From IMG/VR virus record IMGVR_UViG_3300013233_000123, positions 1 through 42,504 of that record: a stretch of DNA of 42,504 nt. One strand, written 5' to 3'. The DNA is from a virus. The stretch's first letter is position 1. Each line of letters opens with the position of its first letter. Under the pieces are notes generated by a model. It saw nothing but the letters and a program-made list of their open reading frames with translations. It was not told the DNA's origin and searched no databases. Below, piece after piece: positions 12,205 through 20,659 of this stretch. Position numbers and translations under genes: made by a program.

Positions 12205-13944
12205 ATGGGTTCTAAATCTATTGATGGTGCTAGCAGTGTTACCGTTATAGCATCGAAAGATACAGCAATACGAAAGGCTGACGCAGAGCTTCTGGGAAGT
12301 AATGCCAAAGCTGTAGATGATAGATTTGGGGGACTGTATGCTTCTACTAGCAAGTCGAGAGTAATACGACCCCCTTATGACCCGTCAATTCTTGAGGGAT
12401 TAGTACAATCTAATAATACTCTAAATCAATGTATTACCGCTATGGAGGTAAATATTGATGGTACAGGGTATGATTTATATTCTAATGATGAAGTACCTAA
12501 GAAGCTGAGTAACACGGATTTAGACGGTTTCTTTGCTGAACCTTACCCTCAAACCTCTATGCTCACTATTCGTAGGGCTTTGCGTAGAGACATTGAAACA
12601 ACAGGTAATGGGTACTTGGAAATTATCCGTAATGCTACAGGCACTATTGTGATGTTAAATAATATCCCCTCTACTACTATGAGGTTAGGTGCTCTATCCT
12701 CCCCTGTTCCTGCGGAAAAGAGTTTAATCCGAAATGGTAAAAAAGTTACATTAACGGTTACTTTGAGAGAAAGAACTTTTGTCCAAATGGTTAATAAATC
12801 TGCGGTGTACTTCAAGGAGTATGGGTCTAGCCGCCACATGAATAAGGCTACAGGAGAGTGGTCTGAAGCTAAGGTAGCTGCTAAGGATAGAGCCACAGAG
12901 ATACTACATTTTACGGCTGTTAAAGATGGTACCTCCCCCTATGGCGTACCTAGATGGATTAACCAAGTACCATCTGTACTAGGTAGTAGAAAGGCTGAAG
13001 AACATAACTTAGAATTTTTTAATAGTGGCGGGCTTCCCCCAGTGTTAGTTACTATTTCTGGTGGTCGTATGATTGCCGATACTAAGAAAGCCTTAGAATC
13101 TTATTTGAATGGGACAGGCGGAAGCCAGCATAGGGCTGCCATATTAGAGGCTTATTCCTCTGGAACATCTTTAGATTCTGCGGGCTCCGTTAGAATTGGG
13201 GTTGAGAGGTTCGGGGCGGAAAGACAGAACGATTCCATGTTTGAAAACTATGATACTAAATGTGAAGAACGCATAAGGGCTTCATTTAGACTCCCAGAGT
13301 TATATGTTGGGCGTAATAGTGGAAACTTTGCCACTTCAAGAGCTTCATCTATGTTAGCAGAGTCACAGGTATTTAACCCAGAAAGAGGGGAGTTTGATGA
13401 AGTCATAAACCTTACCATTATGAAAGAATTAGCTGATGGTAAATATTCCTACGCTTCTCGTAAAAACATCCCCAAAGATGGTACCTTACAAATGAAGGGT
13501 ATAGCTGTAGCTAGAAGTACAGGTGCAGTAAATCCTAAGAATATTGTAGAAACCATAAGTGAAGTAGCTGGGCTTAAATTAGAGTTTGATGCAGACCAAT
13601 TAGCTCAAACTGTAGAGAAGAATAAAACCAGTGCCTTAGATGCTATGGCAGGTCTTAATTCATTAGATGCAGGCAAAGGGCAAGACACGCCAAAACCAGA
13701 TGCAGCCATTAAGAAGATGGATAAGTCTACTCTAGCTAAAGAGTGGGGAGACTTAGCCTTGGACGAGTCTACCTTAGACCTTGCGGAACAAGTGGAGCTT
13801 AGAGGTATCGTAGAGGGTAATGGTCTCGTTGATGATGCGGAGTTCAGAGGTCAGATTGCTAGCCATGTATTCCCCGATAACCAAGATGATTTGGAAGGGG
13901 CGGCAGATATAGCTTGTATCCTAGCAAGTGTAGCCTCGGCATAA
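12205..13944 (+). CDS. Portal protein (PBSX/HK97-type)
   Basis: 579 residues from the ATG at 12205, preceded by GTGGGG at usable distance; an in-frame TTG at 12172 would add 11 residues and is less likely. The portal signature is the stretch RRALRRDIETTGNGYLEIIR, then IPSTTMR, the YFKEYG and HFTAVKDGTSPYGVPRWI segments, and LEFFNSGGLPPVLV. Portals form the dodecameric ring at the capsid vertex through which DNA enters and leaves. The C-terminal 100 residues, acidic and rich in Asp and Leu, are an extension. It opens the head gene block; terminase, usually just upstream, is not here. Confidence 0.9.
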   Translation: MGSKSIDGASSVTVIASKDTAIRKADAELLGSNAKAVDDRFGGLYASTSKSRVIRPPYDPSILEGLVQSNNTLNQCITAMEVNIDGTGYDLYSNDEVPKKLSNTDLDGFFAEPYPQTSMLTIRRALRRDIETTGNGYLEIIRNATGTIVMLNNIPSTTMRLGALSSPVPAEKSLIRNGKKVTLTVTLRERTFVQMVNKSAVYFKEYGSSRHMNKATGEWSEAKVAAKDRATEILHFTAVKDGTSPYGVPRWINQVPSVLGSRKAEEHNLEFFNSGGLPPVLVTISGGRMIADTKKALESYLNGTGGSQHRAAILEAYSSGTSLDSAGSVRIGVERFGAERQNDSMFENYDTKCEERIRASFRLPELYVGRNSGNFATSRASSMLAESQVFNPERGEFDEVINLTIMKELADGKYSYASRKNIPKDGTLQMKGIAVARSTGAVNPKNIVETISEVAGLKLEFDADQLAQTVEKNKTSALDAMAGLNSLDAGKGQDTPKPDAAIKKMDKSTLAKEWGDLALDESTLDLAEQVELRGIVEGNGLVDDAEFRGQIASHVFPDNQDDLEGAADIACILASVASA

Positions 13945-13948
13945 ATCT

Positions 13949-14752
13949 ATGGCTATTTCTATAAAGAGTTTTCTAGTGCTAGAAAAAAGCCTTACTAGAA
14001 AAACAATGGCAGTCATTCTTCAGCAACTAGAATCAGATATTATTAAAATAATAGAACTTTTAAACTCTGGTGATTATACCGAAGCCTCGGTATTACTAGA
14101 GTCCTTATCCCTACCCAATATACCTACAGGGTACTTAGGGGTCATAGGGGCTTCTGCGGTGGTATTTGGGGCGAGTGGAGTAACCCCTAAGGTAACTAGG
14201 TCATCTCTGGTTAAAAACCAGCCTAGTGCGAATATAGAGGGTCTAACAGCTCTAACTGAACGCATGATAATGGAGATGACGGATAAAGCTGTAAAAAAGA
14301 AACTGCAAGGGGCTATATTATCTAGTATAAAAACAGGCTCAGAGGTATCTTTAACGGACATCCTTACTGAGATAAAGAAGGTTACAAAGAATATCTTAGT
14401 GTCCGCCAATAGTCTGCATGTCTCTAGGATGGCCTCTTATGGGTTTTTATTAGAAGCCACTGATAAAGGTATTACTCATTACCGTAGGTCAGCCCAACTA
14501 GATGATAGAACTTGCCCTATCTGTGCTTTGTTAGATGGGAAGAAGTTTAGTGTGGCCTCCACGCTAGCAAGGACTCATACCGCCTTAAGTGCTGAGACCC
14601 CAGACGACTTGAAATATCTAGCCCCATTCCCAGACACCTCAAAAGCAGGGGTAGAAAGAATGACAAAATTAACCAATGACGAAATATCCTCTGAAGGGTT
14701 GGAAACCGTGCCTAGCCATTTTAGGTGTAGATGTGTATTGGTTAAGGTGTAA
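13949..14752 (+). CDS. SPP1 gp7/Mu F-like minor head protein
   Basis: 267 residues. The C-terminal half carries the family pattern: GITHYRRSAQLDDRTCPICA (about 170-190) with LDGKKFSV, and PSHFRCRCVLVKV at the very end, whose Cys and His residues probably bind zinc. The N-terminal half is helical and variable. Homologues sit inside the capsid near the portal and are needed for head assembly or DNA ejection. The gene follows the portal by four bases; no good ribosome site is seen before its ATG, so translational coupling is likely. Confidence 0.85.
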   Translation: MAISIKSFLVLEKSLTRKTMAVILQQLESDIIKIIELLNSGDYTEASVLLESLSLPNIPTGYLGVIGASAVVFGASGVTPKVTRSSLVKNQPSANIEGLTALTERMIMEMTDKAVKKKLQGAILSSIKTGSEVSLTDILTEIKKVTKNILVSANSLHVSRMASYGFLLEATDKGITHYRRSAQLDDRTCPICALLDGKKFSVASTLARTHTALSAETPDDLKYLAPFPDTSKAGVERMTKLTNDEISSEGLETVPSHFRCRCVLVKV

Positions 14753-14757
14753 CAACT

Positions 14758-14782
14758 ATTCTTGCACTCCGAGTGCAAGGAT
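14758..14782 (+). repeat. GCACT/AGTGC hairpin, copy 2
   Basis: ATTCTTGCACT pairs with AGTGCAAGGAT over an 11-pair stem (one G-U) around a CCG loop. An overlapping alternative hairpin GCAAG/CTTGC (14775-14789) cannot form at the same time. The core and its flanks TTCTTGCACT and GTGCAAGGATTT are shared with the copy at 22668. Confidence 0.65.
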
Positions 14783-14801
14783 TTCTTGCAGCCCTTACTA
14801 G

Positions 14802-15401
14802 GTGCTTGTACCTTCCAACCCTATGACTATTAAATGTACTACTATAACTAAGTCTGACCAAGAATTACAGATAGTGTATGGGGAAGTGTACGCCCCCAAT
14901 GTCCCCGATTCTGACGGAGATTTTATGGATATTGAAACCATAAGAAAAGCCGCCCATAAATTTATACAAAATAATAATACCCATAACATAGATAAACAGC
15001 ATGAGAATGAACTAACAGGGTCTTATGTAGTTGAATCATTTATTGCCAGAAAGGGAGACCCCGATTTTATAGAGGACGCATGGGTAGTAGGGGTTCATAT
15101 CCCAGACCCAACGCTATGGGATGAAATTAAGAAAGGCGAAATTAACGGGTTCTCTATGGAAGCCTCCGTTAGAGGAACTGCCACCACTTTAGAACTAGAA
15201 ATACCAGATGTTATTACAGGCGGAACAACAGAAACTAATGAACATACACACAAGTTCTTCGTCAAATTTGCCGAAGACGGAACATTCCTTGGAGGGTACA
15301 CAGATGACCACCAAGGACATACGCATACAATTACTTACGGAACGGAGACAGGTGAATCAGAAGGACATAAGCACTTATTTAGCTTCGTGGAGGCCATGTG
15401 A
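14802..15401 (+). CDS. XkdF-like prohead protease
   Basis: 199 residues from a GTG at 14802; an ATG at 14823 is an alternative and neither has a strong ribosome site. The family signature is VYGEVYAPNVPDSDGDFM at the start, HNIDKQHENE (candidate catalytic His), DAWVVGVHIPD, and INGFSMEASVRG with the probable nucleophile Ser. The C-terminal 65 residues are His-rich (NEHTHKF, DDHQGHTHTI, EGHKHLF), seen in relatives and possibly metal-binding. The enzyme matures the prohead by cutting scaffold and capsid. It precedes the scaffold gene, as expected. Confidence 0.8.
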   Translation: MLVPSNPMTIKCTTITKSDQELQIVYGEVYAPNVPDSDGDFMDIETIRKAAHKFIQNNNTHNIDKQHENELTGSYVVESFIARKGDPDFIEDAWVVGVHIPDPTLWDEIKKGEINGFSMEASVRGTATTLELEIPDVITGGTTETNEHTHKFFVKFAEDGTFLGGYTDDHQGHTHTITYGTETGESEGHKHLFSFVEAM

Positions 15402-15441
15402 GTAGTTGTATAGTTAATAATGTGGATATACGATTGCCGCA

Positions 15442-16566
15442 ATGAAGATAAAAATGGACGCAAGAAAATTAGAGGATGTGGATGTATCCTTTGTTTCATT
15501 AGTGAAACGGGGAGCTAATCGTATCCCTTTTAGAATCATTAAATCACAGGAGGAAGATATGTCACTAGACTTAGGAAGTCTGTTTAGGGCTAAAAAGGCA
15601 GAGGCACCACAAGTCTTAGCCGTAGTTTTAGACAGTGAATCAATCAATACTGATACTGTAAGAAAATTAGAGGAAAAAGGATATGCTAGGCAAGAATCTG
15701 AAGTAGGTGCTACAAGTGTGGTATTCAAGCAAGAAGATTATGCGTCTGACTCTGCTGTGGTAGATATGGGCGAAGGCTGTGCTGTAGTATTATCTACAGT
15801 TAAAAAGTCCTTCTATAGCTACCCAGACGGAACTAACTTTGATGACAACTTAGCTAAAGGGTCATTTTTTCCTTCTGTAGACATGGCACAGGATATTTTA
15901 GAAGAAACCATTGCTAATATTATGTATGACAGCGGTGTTGCAGTCCAAGCAAAAACACAAACTTTAGGGGAGGCGGTAGATTCCTTTAAACAATATGTTT
16001 TAGCCTTGTCGGAAAAATTACCTGCCTCTGCGTTTGAATTGGCAAGTTACATTCGTATGGAACCAGACTCCCAAGATGCAGTTGAAGTATCTGTAGAGGC
16101 TTCAGTAGAAGTGGCTAAAGACGAAGATGCTGTAACTGATGTTCCTAAGGAGGAAGACATGGTAACTAAGATGGATAAACACCAAGGTACTATTGAGGGC
16201 TTGGAAGAAGAATCTGAAGCAGAGGTTATTGAGAAATCAGTAGATGCTCCTGTGGAAGACCCTCAAGTACAAAAAGAAGAATCTAGTGAAACTGCTGTTG
16301 ATGAAAGCTCTAAGGAGTTGATGTCTACAGTCACTAAGATGGCTGGAATGTTGCAAGACCTACAAGGTAAGATTGATACTCTAACACAGGGTAACACTTC
16401 TTTAGTAGAACAAGTAGAGAAAGCGGAAGCTACTGCTGCATCTGCATTAGAGGCTGTTCAAGGCTCTGTTATCGCAAGTGTTAAAGGTGTAGATGAAAGT
16501 GTTGAAATCACTAAATCTGAATCTGTAAGCACTTATGATGGCACAGCTTTAGATGCCCTCGGTTAA
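15442..16566 (+). CDS. Capsid scaffold/core protein with internal starts
   Basis: 374 residues. The N-terminal segment VDVSFVSLVKRGANRIPF (13-30) is the XkdF-linked motif found in capsid assembly proteins of related phages. Residues 40-205 form a globular part; 205-290 are very acidic (VEVSVEASVEVAKDEDAV); 290-350 form a coiled coil (LQDLQGKIDTLTQGNTSLVEQVEKAEA). This matches a scaffold that is cut and expelled. The first ATG lacks a good ribosome site, while two internal in-frame ATGs (15559, 16159) have strong ones, so shorter forms of 335 and 135 residues are likely. The gene lies between protease and capsid genes. Confidence 0.75.
   Translation: MKIKMDARKLEDVDVSFVSLVKRGANRIPFRIIKSQEEDMSLDLGSLFRAKKAEAPQVLAVVLDSESINTDTVRKLEEKGYARQESEVGATSVVFKQEDYASDSAVVDMGEGCAVVLSTVKKSFYSYPDGTNFDDNLAKGSFFPSVDMAQDILEETIANIMYDSGVAVQAKTQTLGEAVDSFKQYVLALSEKLPASAFELASYIRMEPDSQDAVEVSVEASVEVAKDEDAVTDVPKEEDMVTKMDKHQGTIEGLEEESEAEVIEKSVDAPVEDPQVQKEESSETAVDESSKELMSTVTKMAGMLQDLQGKIDTLTQGNTSLVEQVEKAEATAASALEAVQGSVIASVKGVDESVEITKSESVSTYDGTALDALG
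15548..15561 (+). promoter_or_regulatory. Internal ribosome site and start in scaffold gene
   Basis: AGGAGG (15548-15553) lies five bases before an in-frame ATG at 15559 (codon 40, MSLDLGSLFRAKK). It is far better than the site of the annotated first start. It would give a protein lacking the N-terminal 39 residues. Confidence 0.55.
16147..16161 (+). promoter_or_regulatory. Second internal ribosome site and start in scaffold gene
   Basis: AAGGAGG (16147-16153) lies five bases before an in-frame ATG at 16159 (codon 240, MVTKMDKHQGTIEG). The product would be the 135-residue acidic and coiled-coil tail, the part expected to act as scaffold, as with lambda Nu3 inside C. Confidence 0.55.
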
Positions 16567-16589
16567 TAAAAAAGGAAAAGGAGACTTTT

Positions 16590-17576
16590 ATGTCAAATAG
16601 TAACTTGATTCAAAAGGCTGACTTAGCGGTAGCTGACCTCGCAACAAATGGTGGTCTGTTAAACCCAGAGCAGTCTAATGCGTTCATTCGCAAGTTGTTG
16701 GTACAGCCAACGCTATTAAATGCTACTCGTACAGTAGTTATGAATAGCCCACAAAAAGAAATCAACAAGATTGGTTTCGGTAAACGCATTTTGCGTGCAG
16801 GTGCTTCTGGTGTCCCATTGGCTAACGCAGCTATTGCTGGTGCTTTTGATGGCGTAGCTGAAGCTGCTGCTAGAGCAAAACCAACTACTGAGAAAGTAAC
16901 GCTTAATACTAAAGAAGTATTGGCTGAAATTCACTTACCTTATGATGTTATCGAGGATAATATTTCTCGTGGTGTTGTAGGTGTTCAAGGCGACTCTGGT
17001 GCTACAGGTACTCAAGGTGGCATGAAAGACGCTATCATGGAAATGATTGCTGAACGCGCTGCTTTGGATTTGGAAGAACTAGCTATCCTAGGTGATGCTA
17101 CTTCTCTTGACCCATTCTTGGCTCTTAGTGATGGTTATCTTGTTAAAGCTGTTTCTAATGTGGTTGATGCTGGTGCTGCAACAATGAACAAAGGTATCTT
17201 TAAAGCTGGTGTAAAAACTATGCCAGACCAATACCTTCGTAACCGCTCAGCATTGCGTAACTATATCTCTATTGATAATGAAACAGAATATCGTGACACT
17301 CTTGCTATGCGTGAGACAGCATTAGGTGATGCTAACTTGCAAGGCAATAACCGCTTGTACGCTTTCGGTACTGGTATTGAGCCAGTAGCTCTTATGCCTG
17401 CTAACAGTGGTTTGTTGTGTGACCCACAAAACTTAATCTTTGGTATTCAACGCGATATTTCTATCGAAGTTGAGAAGGATATTAGGTCACGGTCATATAT
17501 TATTGTTCTTACCGCTCGTGTAGACTTCGCTATTGAAGAACCTACTGCTGTAGTTAAGTACACTAATATTGCTTAA
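16590..17576 (+). CDS. Major capsid protein (HK97 fold)
   Basis: 328 residues, the most highly expressed virion protein by position and signals: a very strong ribosome site (AAAAGGAGAC), a strong terminator straight after, and codon choice that shifts to CGT for Arg, unlike its neighbours. Segments ERAALDLEELAILGD, the MRETALGD region and DIRSRSYIIVLTARVDFAI near the end fit capsid proteins of XkdG-like phages. No N-terminal delta domain of HK97 type is obvious, in keeping with a separate scaffold. Confidence 0.9.
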   Translation: MSNSNLIQKADLAVADLATNGGLLNPEQSNAFIRKLLVQPTLLNATRTVVMNSPQKEINKIGFGKRILRAGASGVPLANAAIAGAFDGVAEAAARAKPTTEKVTLNTKEVLAEIHLPYDVIEDNISRGVVGVQGDSGATGTQGGMKDAIMEMIAERAALDLEELAILGDATSLDPFLALSDGYLVKAVSNVVDAGAATMNKGIFKAGVKTMPDQYLRNRSALRNYISIDNETEYRDTLAMRETALGDANLQGNNRLYAFGTGIEPVALMPANSGLLCDPQNLIFGIQRDISIEVEKDIRSRSYIIVLTARVDFAIEEPTAVVKYTNIA

Positions 17577-17608
17577 TAGCTAACCCCTTAGTTTCTAAGG
17601 ACTTATAG

Positions 17609-17640
17609 CCCTCTACACCTAACGGTGTGGGGGGTTTTTT
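17609..17640 (+). terminator. Strong intrinsic terminator after capsid gene
   Basis: CCCTCTACACC (17609-17619) pairs with GGTGTGGGGGG (17624-17634), 11 pairs with two G-U, TAAC loop, followed by six T. Confidence 0.9.
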
Positions 17641-17672
17641 GTTGATACCTAGTAGGGCAATAAACTAAAAGT

Positions 17673-17700
17673 TTGACCTACTTGCTGTAATCACTATGGT
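17673..17700 (+). promoter_or_regulatory. Possible promoter for the homing endonuclease gene
   Basis: TTGACC (17673-17678), a 16-base spacer and TATGGT (17695-17700), located after the capsid terminator and before the endonuclease gene. The match is moderate and unsupported by repetition. Confidence 0.3.
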
Positions 17701-17706
17701 GTACGA

Positions 17707-19347
17707 ATGAAAATGACCAAAAGCACCTACCTCCAATGTTTCCATCTAGTACATGGTGACACTTATGATTATTCCCCCACTAAATACTCTAGGGCGCATG
17801 ACTATATCCTTATAAGGTGTAAAACTCACGGTTACTTCTCCCAAAAAGCCTATGCTCACAATCAAGGGCAGGGATGTCCTAAGTGTAAAGGGGCTAAGAT
17901 ACAAAAGGCTCAAAGGCAATCCTCCGTGGCCGCTGTAAAGGTCTTAGAGGAGGTACACAAAGGAAAATACGATTATAGTAATGTGGAGTACATTAACTCC
18001 AGCTCTAAGATAGTAATACGATGCCCCCTACATGGAGAATTTACACAGACTTATGCCTCCCACCAACAAGGTAGGGGTTGCCCCCAATGTGGCAGGGATA
18101 AGACTGCTACTAAAGGAACAGTCAATCAAAAAGTCATACTGGATAGGTTTAAGGGTAGGCATGGAGATGTATATGACTATTCGTCTATGGTGTACACCTC
18201 TGGAAGGACTCCTGTAAAGATACAATGCAGAGAGCATGGAGACTTTTTACAAACCCCTAACGACCATAGCCGAGGGGCAGGATGCCCTCTATGCAAGGCC
18301 AGTAAGCTTAGTAAGTCTCAGCTATTCACCCATGCAGACTGCCTAGCTAAATTCATGGCAGCGCATAATGGCAGGTATAATTATTCTAAGGTGAAGTATA
18401 AAAGGAGTACTGATAAGGTAACTATAATTTGCTCTAAGCATGGAGAGTTTAAGCAAACCCCTGTATCTCATTGGTCTGGCAGAGGGTGCGCGTCCTGCTC
18501 CCACTCTGGAGCTTCTGAGTCTGAACTTAGGTTTAGAGCCGCAGTGCAGTCGGTATATAAAGGCACTATACACTGTGGGGATAAAACCCTCCTAGATAAA
18601 AAGGAATTAGACTTATATCTACCAGAGGTACAATTAGGTATTGAATTTGACGGCACATACTGGCACTCGGGCGATAGGGTTAAATCCAGAAGACAACATT
18701 TAGATAAATTTAACGAGGCTAGAAGTAAGGGGGTTAGAGTTTTGTTTATTAGGGAGGATGAATGGGATAATAAACCCGAGATAGTCCTCAGTATTATCCG
18801 TAATGCTACAGGAGGTAATAGTACTAAGATATACGCTCGTAAATGTGAAATTATGGAGTTGGGTACTAAGGATTACCTAGCCTTTTGTAATGAAAACCAT
18901 TTACAAGGAGCGGTGGGAGCCTCTAAGAAACTAGGACTATATTACGAAGGTAATCTTGTAGCTTTAGCAGGGTTTTCCAAGAGTTCTAAATATGGATATA
19001 TGCTAGCTAGGTTTTCCGTGAAACTAAATACCTCTGTAGTTGGTGGGCTGAGCAAACTTATGACAGCCTTCGGGGAGCCTGTATATACCTACTGTGATAA
19101 AAGAATGTTCGGAGGGTTAGGATATTTGTCCGCAGGGTTTGAAGTAGTAGAATTTGGTGATACCCCAGATTTATGGTTTACCAAACAGGGCAAGGTACTT
19201 AGTAGGGCTGCTATGACCAAGCCTGCCATGCAAAAAAGATGGGGTATCTTGGAGGAAGGTACGCAAGAATCTATTGCTGCCTCTCATGGGTGGGACGCTA
19301 TAAGGTACTGTGGAAATATGCTATTAAAGTGGTATAGACCTAAATAA
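17707..19347 (+). CDS. Free-standing Vsr-like (EDxHD) homing endonuclease
   Basis: 546 residues inserted between the capsid gene and the next virion gene. The first 270 residues hold four repeats of one zinc module: Tyr-rich start (YDYSxxxY), V/I-I-x-C-xxHG-x-F-x-Q, then H-x-x-G-x-GC-xx-C, at about 19-62, 88-130, 154-197 and 219-260. The nuclease core follows: ELRFRAAV, KKELDLYLPEVQLGIEFDGT and YWHSGD, VRVLFIREDEW, typical of the Vsr-related family. The C-terminal 170 residues (KIYARKCEI onward) resemble the DNA-binding part of such enzymes. No ribosome site is seen at the ATG. It probably cuts capsid-region DNA of competing phages and spreads itself. Confidence 0.85.
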   Translation: MKMTKSTYLQCFHLVHGDTYDYSPTKYSRAHDYILIRCKTHGYFSQKAYAHNQGQGCPKCKGAKIQKAQRQSSVAAVKVLEEVHKGKYDYSNVEYINSSSKIVIRCPLHGEFTQTYASHQQGRGCPQCGRDKTATKGTVNQKVILDRFKGRHGDVYDYSSMVYTSGRTPVKIQCREHGDFLQTPNDHSRGAGCPLCKASKLSKSQLFTHADCLAKFMAAHNGRYNYSKVKYKRSTDKVTIICSKHGEFKQTPVSHWSGRGCASCSHSGASESELRFRAAVQSVYKGTIHCGDKTLLDKKELDLYLPEVQLGIEFDGTYWHSGDRVKSRRQHLDKFNEARSKGVRVLFIREDEWDNKPEIVLSIIRNATGGNSTKIYARKCEIMELGTKDYLAFCNENHLQGAVGASKKLGLYYEGNLVALAGFSKSSKYGYMLARFSVKLNTSVVGGLSKLMTAFGEPVYTYCDKRMFGGLGYLSAGFEVVEFGDTPDLWFTKQGKVLSRAAMTKPAMQKRWGILEEGTQESIAASHGWDAIRYCGNMLLKWYRPK

Positions 19348-19357
19348 GCCTTGAAAA

Positions 19358-19389
19358 GTAAGGTTGCCTAGAGTTGTAGGTGGTCTTAC
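19358..19389 (+). other. Wobble-rich 12-pair hairpin
   Basis: GTAAGGTTGCCT (19358-19369) can pair with AGGTGGTCTTAC (19378-19389) with four consecutive G-U pairs in the middle and an eight-base loop. No U-tract follows. It lies between the endonuclease gene and the next virion gene and may be a weak terminator or processing site. Confidence 0.3.
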
Positions 19390-19434
19390 TATACCGCACA
19401 CATATATGGAATAACTTATATAAGGAGATATATC

Positions 19435-19713
19435 ATGGTAATGAAATCTGTAACTCCCGATACTAATCGGGGAGAAGCTATCAGTGAACTACAAGGTCTA
19501 ACAACTATCGTAGTTGCAGGTGCCGCAGCACTAACTAACATTGCAGTAGCTGGGTTGGGTATTAAAGACACTCTACAATCTGTGGTTCAATATACAGGCG
19601 GTGTGCCCTCTGTAGTTTTGGACGCAAGTATTACCGCCGCAGGTGTTATCCAAACTGCTGTTACAATTACTACAGGTAACACTTTGGTAGTACAGTTTTA
19701 CAAGAAGCCTTAA
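19435..19713 (+). CDS. Small virion protein, possible head decoration
   Basis: 92 residues, ATG at 19435 preceded by AAGGAGATAT; a second in-frame ATG follows two codons later. It is hydrophobic and beta-rich with small residues (TTIVVAGAAALTNIAVAGL, VVLDASITAAGVIQTAVT), ending LVVQFYKKP. That composition and its place after the capsid gene suggest a capsid decoration or stabilising protein. The strong ribosome site and its own terminator at 19730 indicate high expression. Confidence 0.6.
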   Translation: MVMKSVTPDTNRGEAISELQGLTTIVVAGAAALTNIAVAGLGIKDTLQSVVQYTGGVPSVVLDASITAAGVIQTAVTITTGNTLVVQFYKKP

Positions 19714-19729
19714 ATCAATATGAGGTATT

Positions 19730-19758
19730 ATAGGGCTGTGTAGTGCAGCCCTATTTTT
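19730..19758 (+). terminator. Intrinsic terminator
   Basis: ATAGGGCTG (19730-19738) and CAGCCCTAT (19746-19754), nine perfect pairs with a seven-base loop, then a run of T. Confidence 0.88.
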
Positions 19759-19774
19759 ATAATAGGAGAGGACT

Positions 19775-20041
19775 ATGAAATCACTAAAATTAGTAAATGT
19801 AGACAGACTACACATCGAGGATGCGATGTATATTGCAGGCAAAACTTATACAGTATCCCCTGCGGTAGCTGAGATATTGGAAGCCGCTAAATCTGAAGAA
19901 GGTAACGCCTACTTCGCCCCTTCAGAAGATGAGGCTAAACCCTCTAAATCTGTAGAGGCTAAAGCTGAGAAGAAAGAAGAAAAGAAAGAAGATAAAGTCA
20001 GCAAAGAGTCTAAAGGTTCATCTAAAACTGCAAAAGTATGA
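19775..20041 (+). CDS. Small protein with Lys/Glu-rich tail
   Basis: 88 residues; AGGAGAGGACT precedes the ATG. The first 45 residues are ordered (MKSLKLVNVDRLHIEDAMYI), followed by a low-complexity tail of alternating Lys and Glu (KAEKKEEKKEDK). Position in the connector region suggests a minor head or neck accessory protein. The tail may be disordered. Function unrecognised. Confidence 0.55.
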   Translation: MKSLKLVNVDRLHIEDAMYIAGKTYTVSPAVAEILEAAKSEEGNAYFAPSEDEAKPSKSVEAKAEKKEEKKEDKVSKESKGSSKTAKV

Positions 20042-20053
20042 TAGGAGGGTGGT

Positions 20054-20659
20054 ATGCCCAGTAGACTTATAAGCACCGACCAATTAGTTATTAGAACTGG
20101 TCAAAGAGATGTTGGAGAAATTACTGATGTCTTGGAAGTAATGTCCTTGGCTGCCACCCTATACCTAGAGGGCGAGCTATTAACTGCGTTTGACGCAAAT
20201 ACCGCCACAGATAAATTTTATTCCCAGTACCCCCTAAACCAAGACCATTTAACCCTATCCCTAAACAATGGGTTTATTGATACTGCCTCAGTGGTGGTTA
20301 GCTATGCTGCATCTATGAGAGAGCTAAATACTAATGCTATTGTAGTAGACCCTGCATTATATGATGTAAGCAATGACGGGTTAATCATCCTATATTCTGG
20401 TTTAACCTATCCTATGTATTATAAGGTTTCCTATGCCTATGGGTTTACTACCCAAGCAGGGGGACTATATACAGTAACAGAGGTTCCAGAATGGCTTAAA
20501 GAATTAGCCACCCAGTATGTAATATATCGAGTTAATACAATGTCCCCTTTTAGAAAAGTACAAAAAAGCGAGGTTAAATCTGGTGAGCCTGTACTATTGC
20601 GGTCAATGCTAGAAGCTCATGCGAGAGTGTATCCTCATGCTATTAAACCTATCCTATGA
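20054..20659 (+). CDS. Putative head-tail connector (adaptor)
   Basis: 201 residues; AGGAGGGTGGT precedes the ATG. The order after capsid and before the tail completion proteins, and the ending PEWLKELATQYVIYRVNT followed by a helical tail, fit head-completion adaptors of the gp15/gp6 kind. The N-terminal DQLVIRTGQRDVGEI could be the first adaptor helix; the beta-rich centre (LTLSLNNGFIDTASVVVSY) is larger than usual. Overlaps the next gene as ATGA. Confidence 0.6.
   Translation: MPSRLISTDQLVIRTGQRDVGEITDVLEVMSLAATLYLEGELLTAFDANTATDKFYSQYPLNQDHLTLSLNNGFIDTASVVVSYAASMRELNTNAIVVDPALYDVSNDGLIILYSGLTYPMYYKVSYAYGFTTQAGGLYTVTEVPEWLKELATQYVIYRVNTMSPFRKVQKSEVKSGEPVLLRSMLEAHARVYPHAIKPIL

Noticed and set aside
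18028-18237. Extra frames inside the Vsr-like endonuclease gene, as possible further nested genes
   Set aside because: They are short, lack ribosome sites and show no motif, in contrast to the nested HNH gene at 10503.
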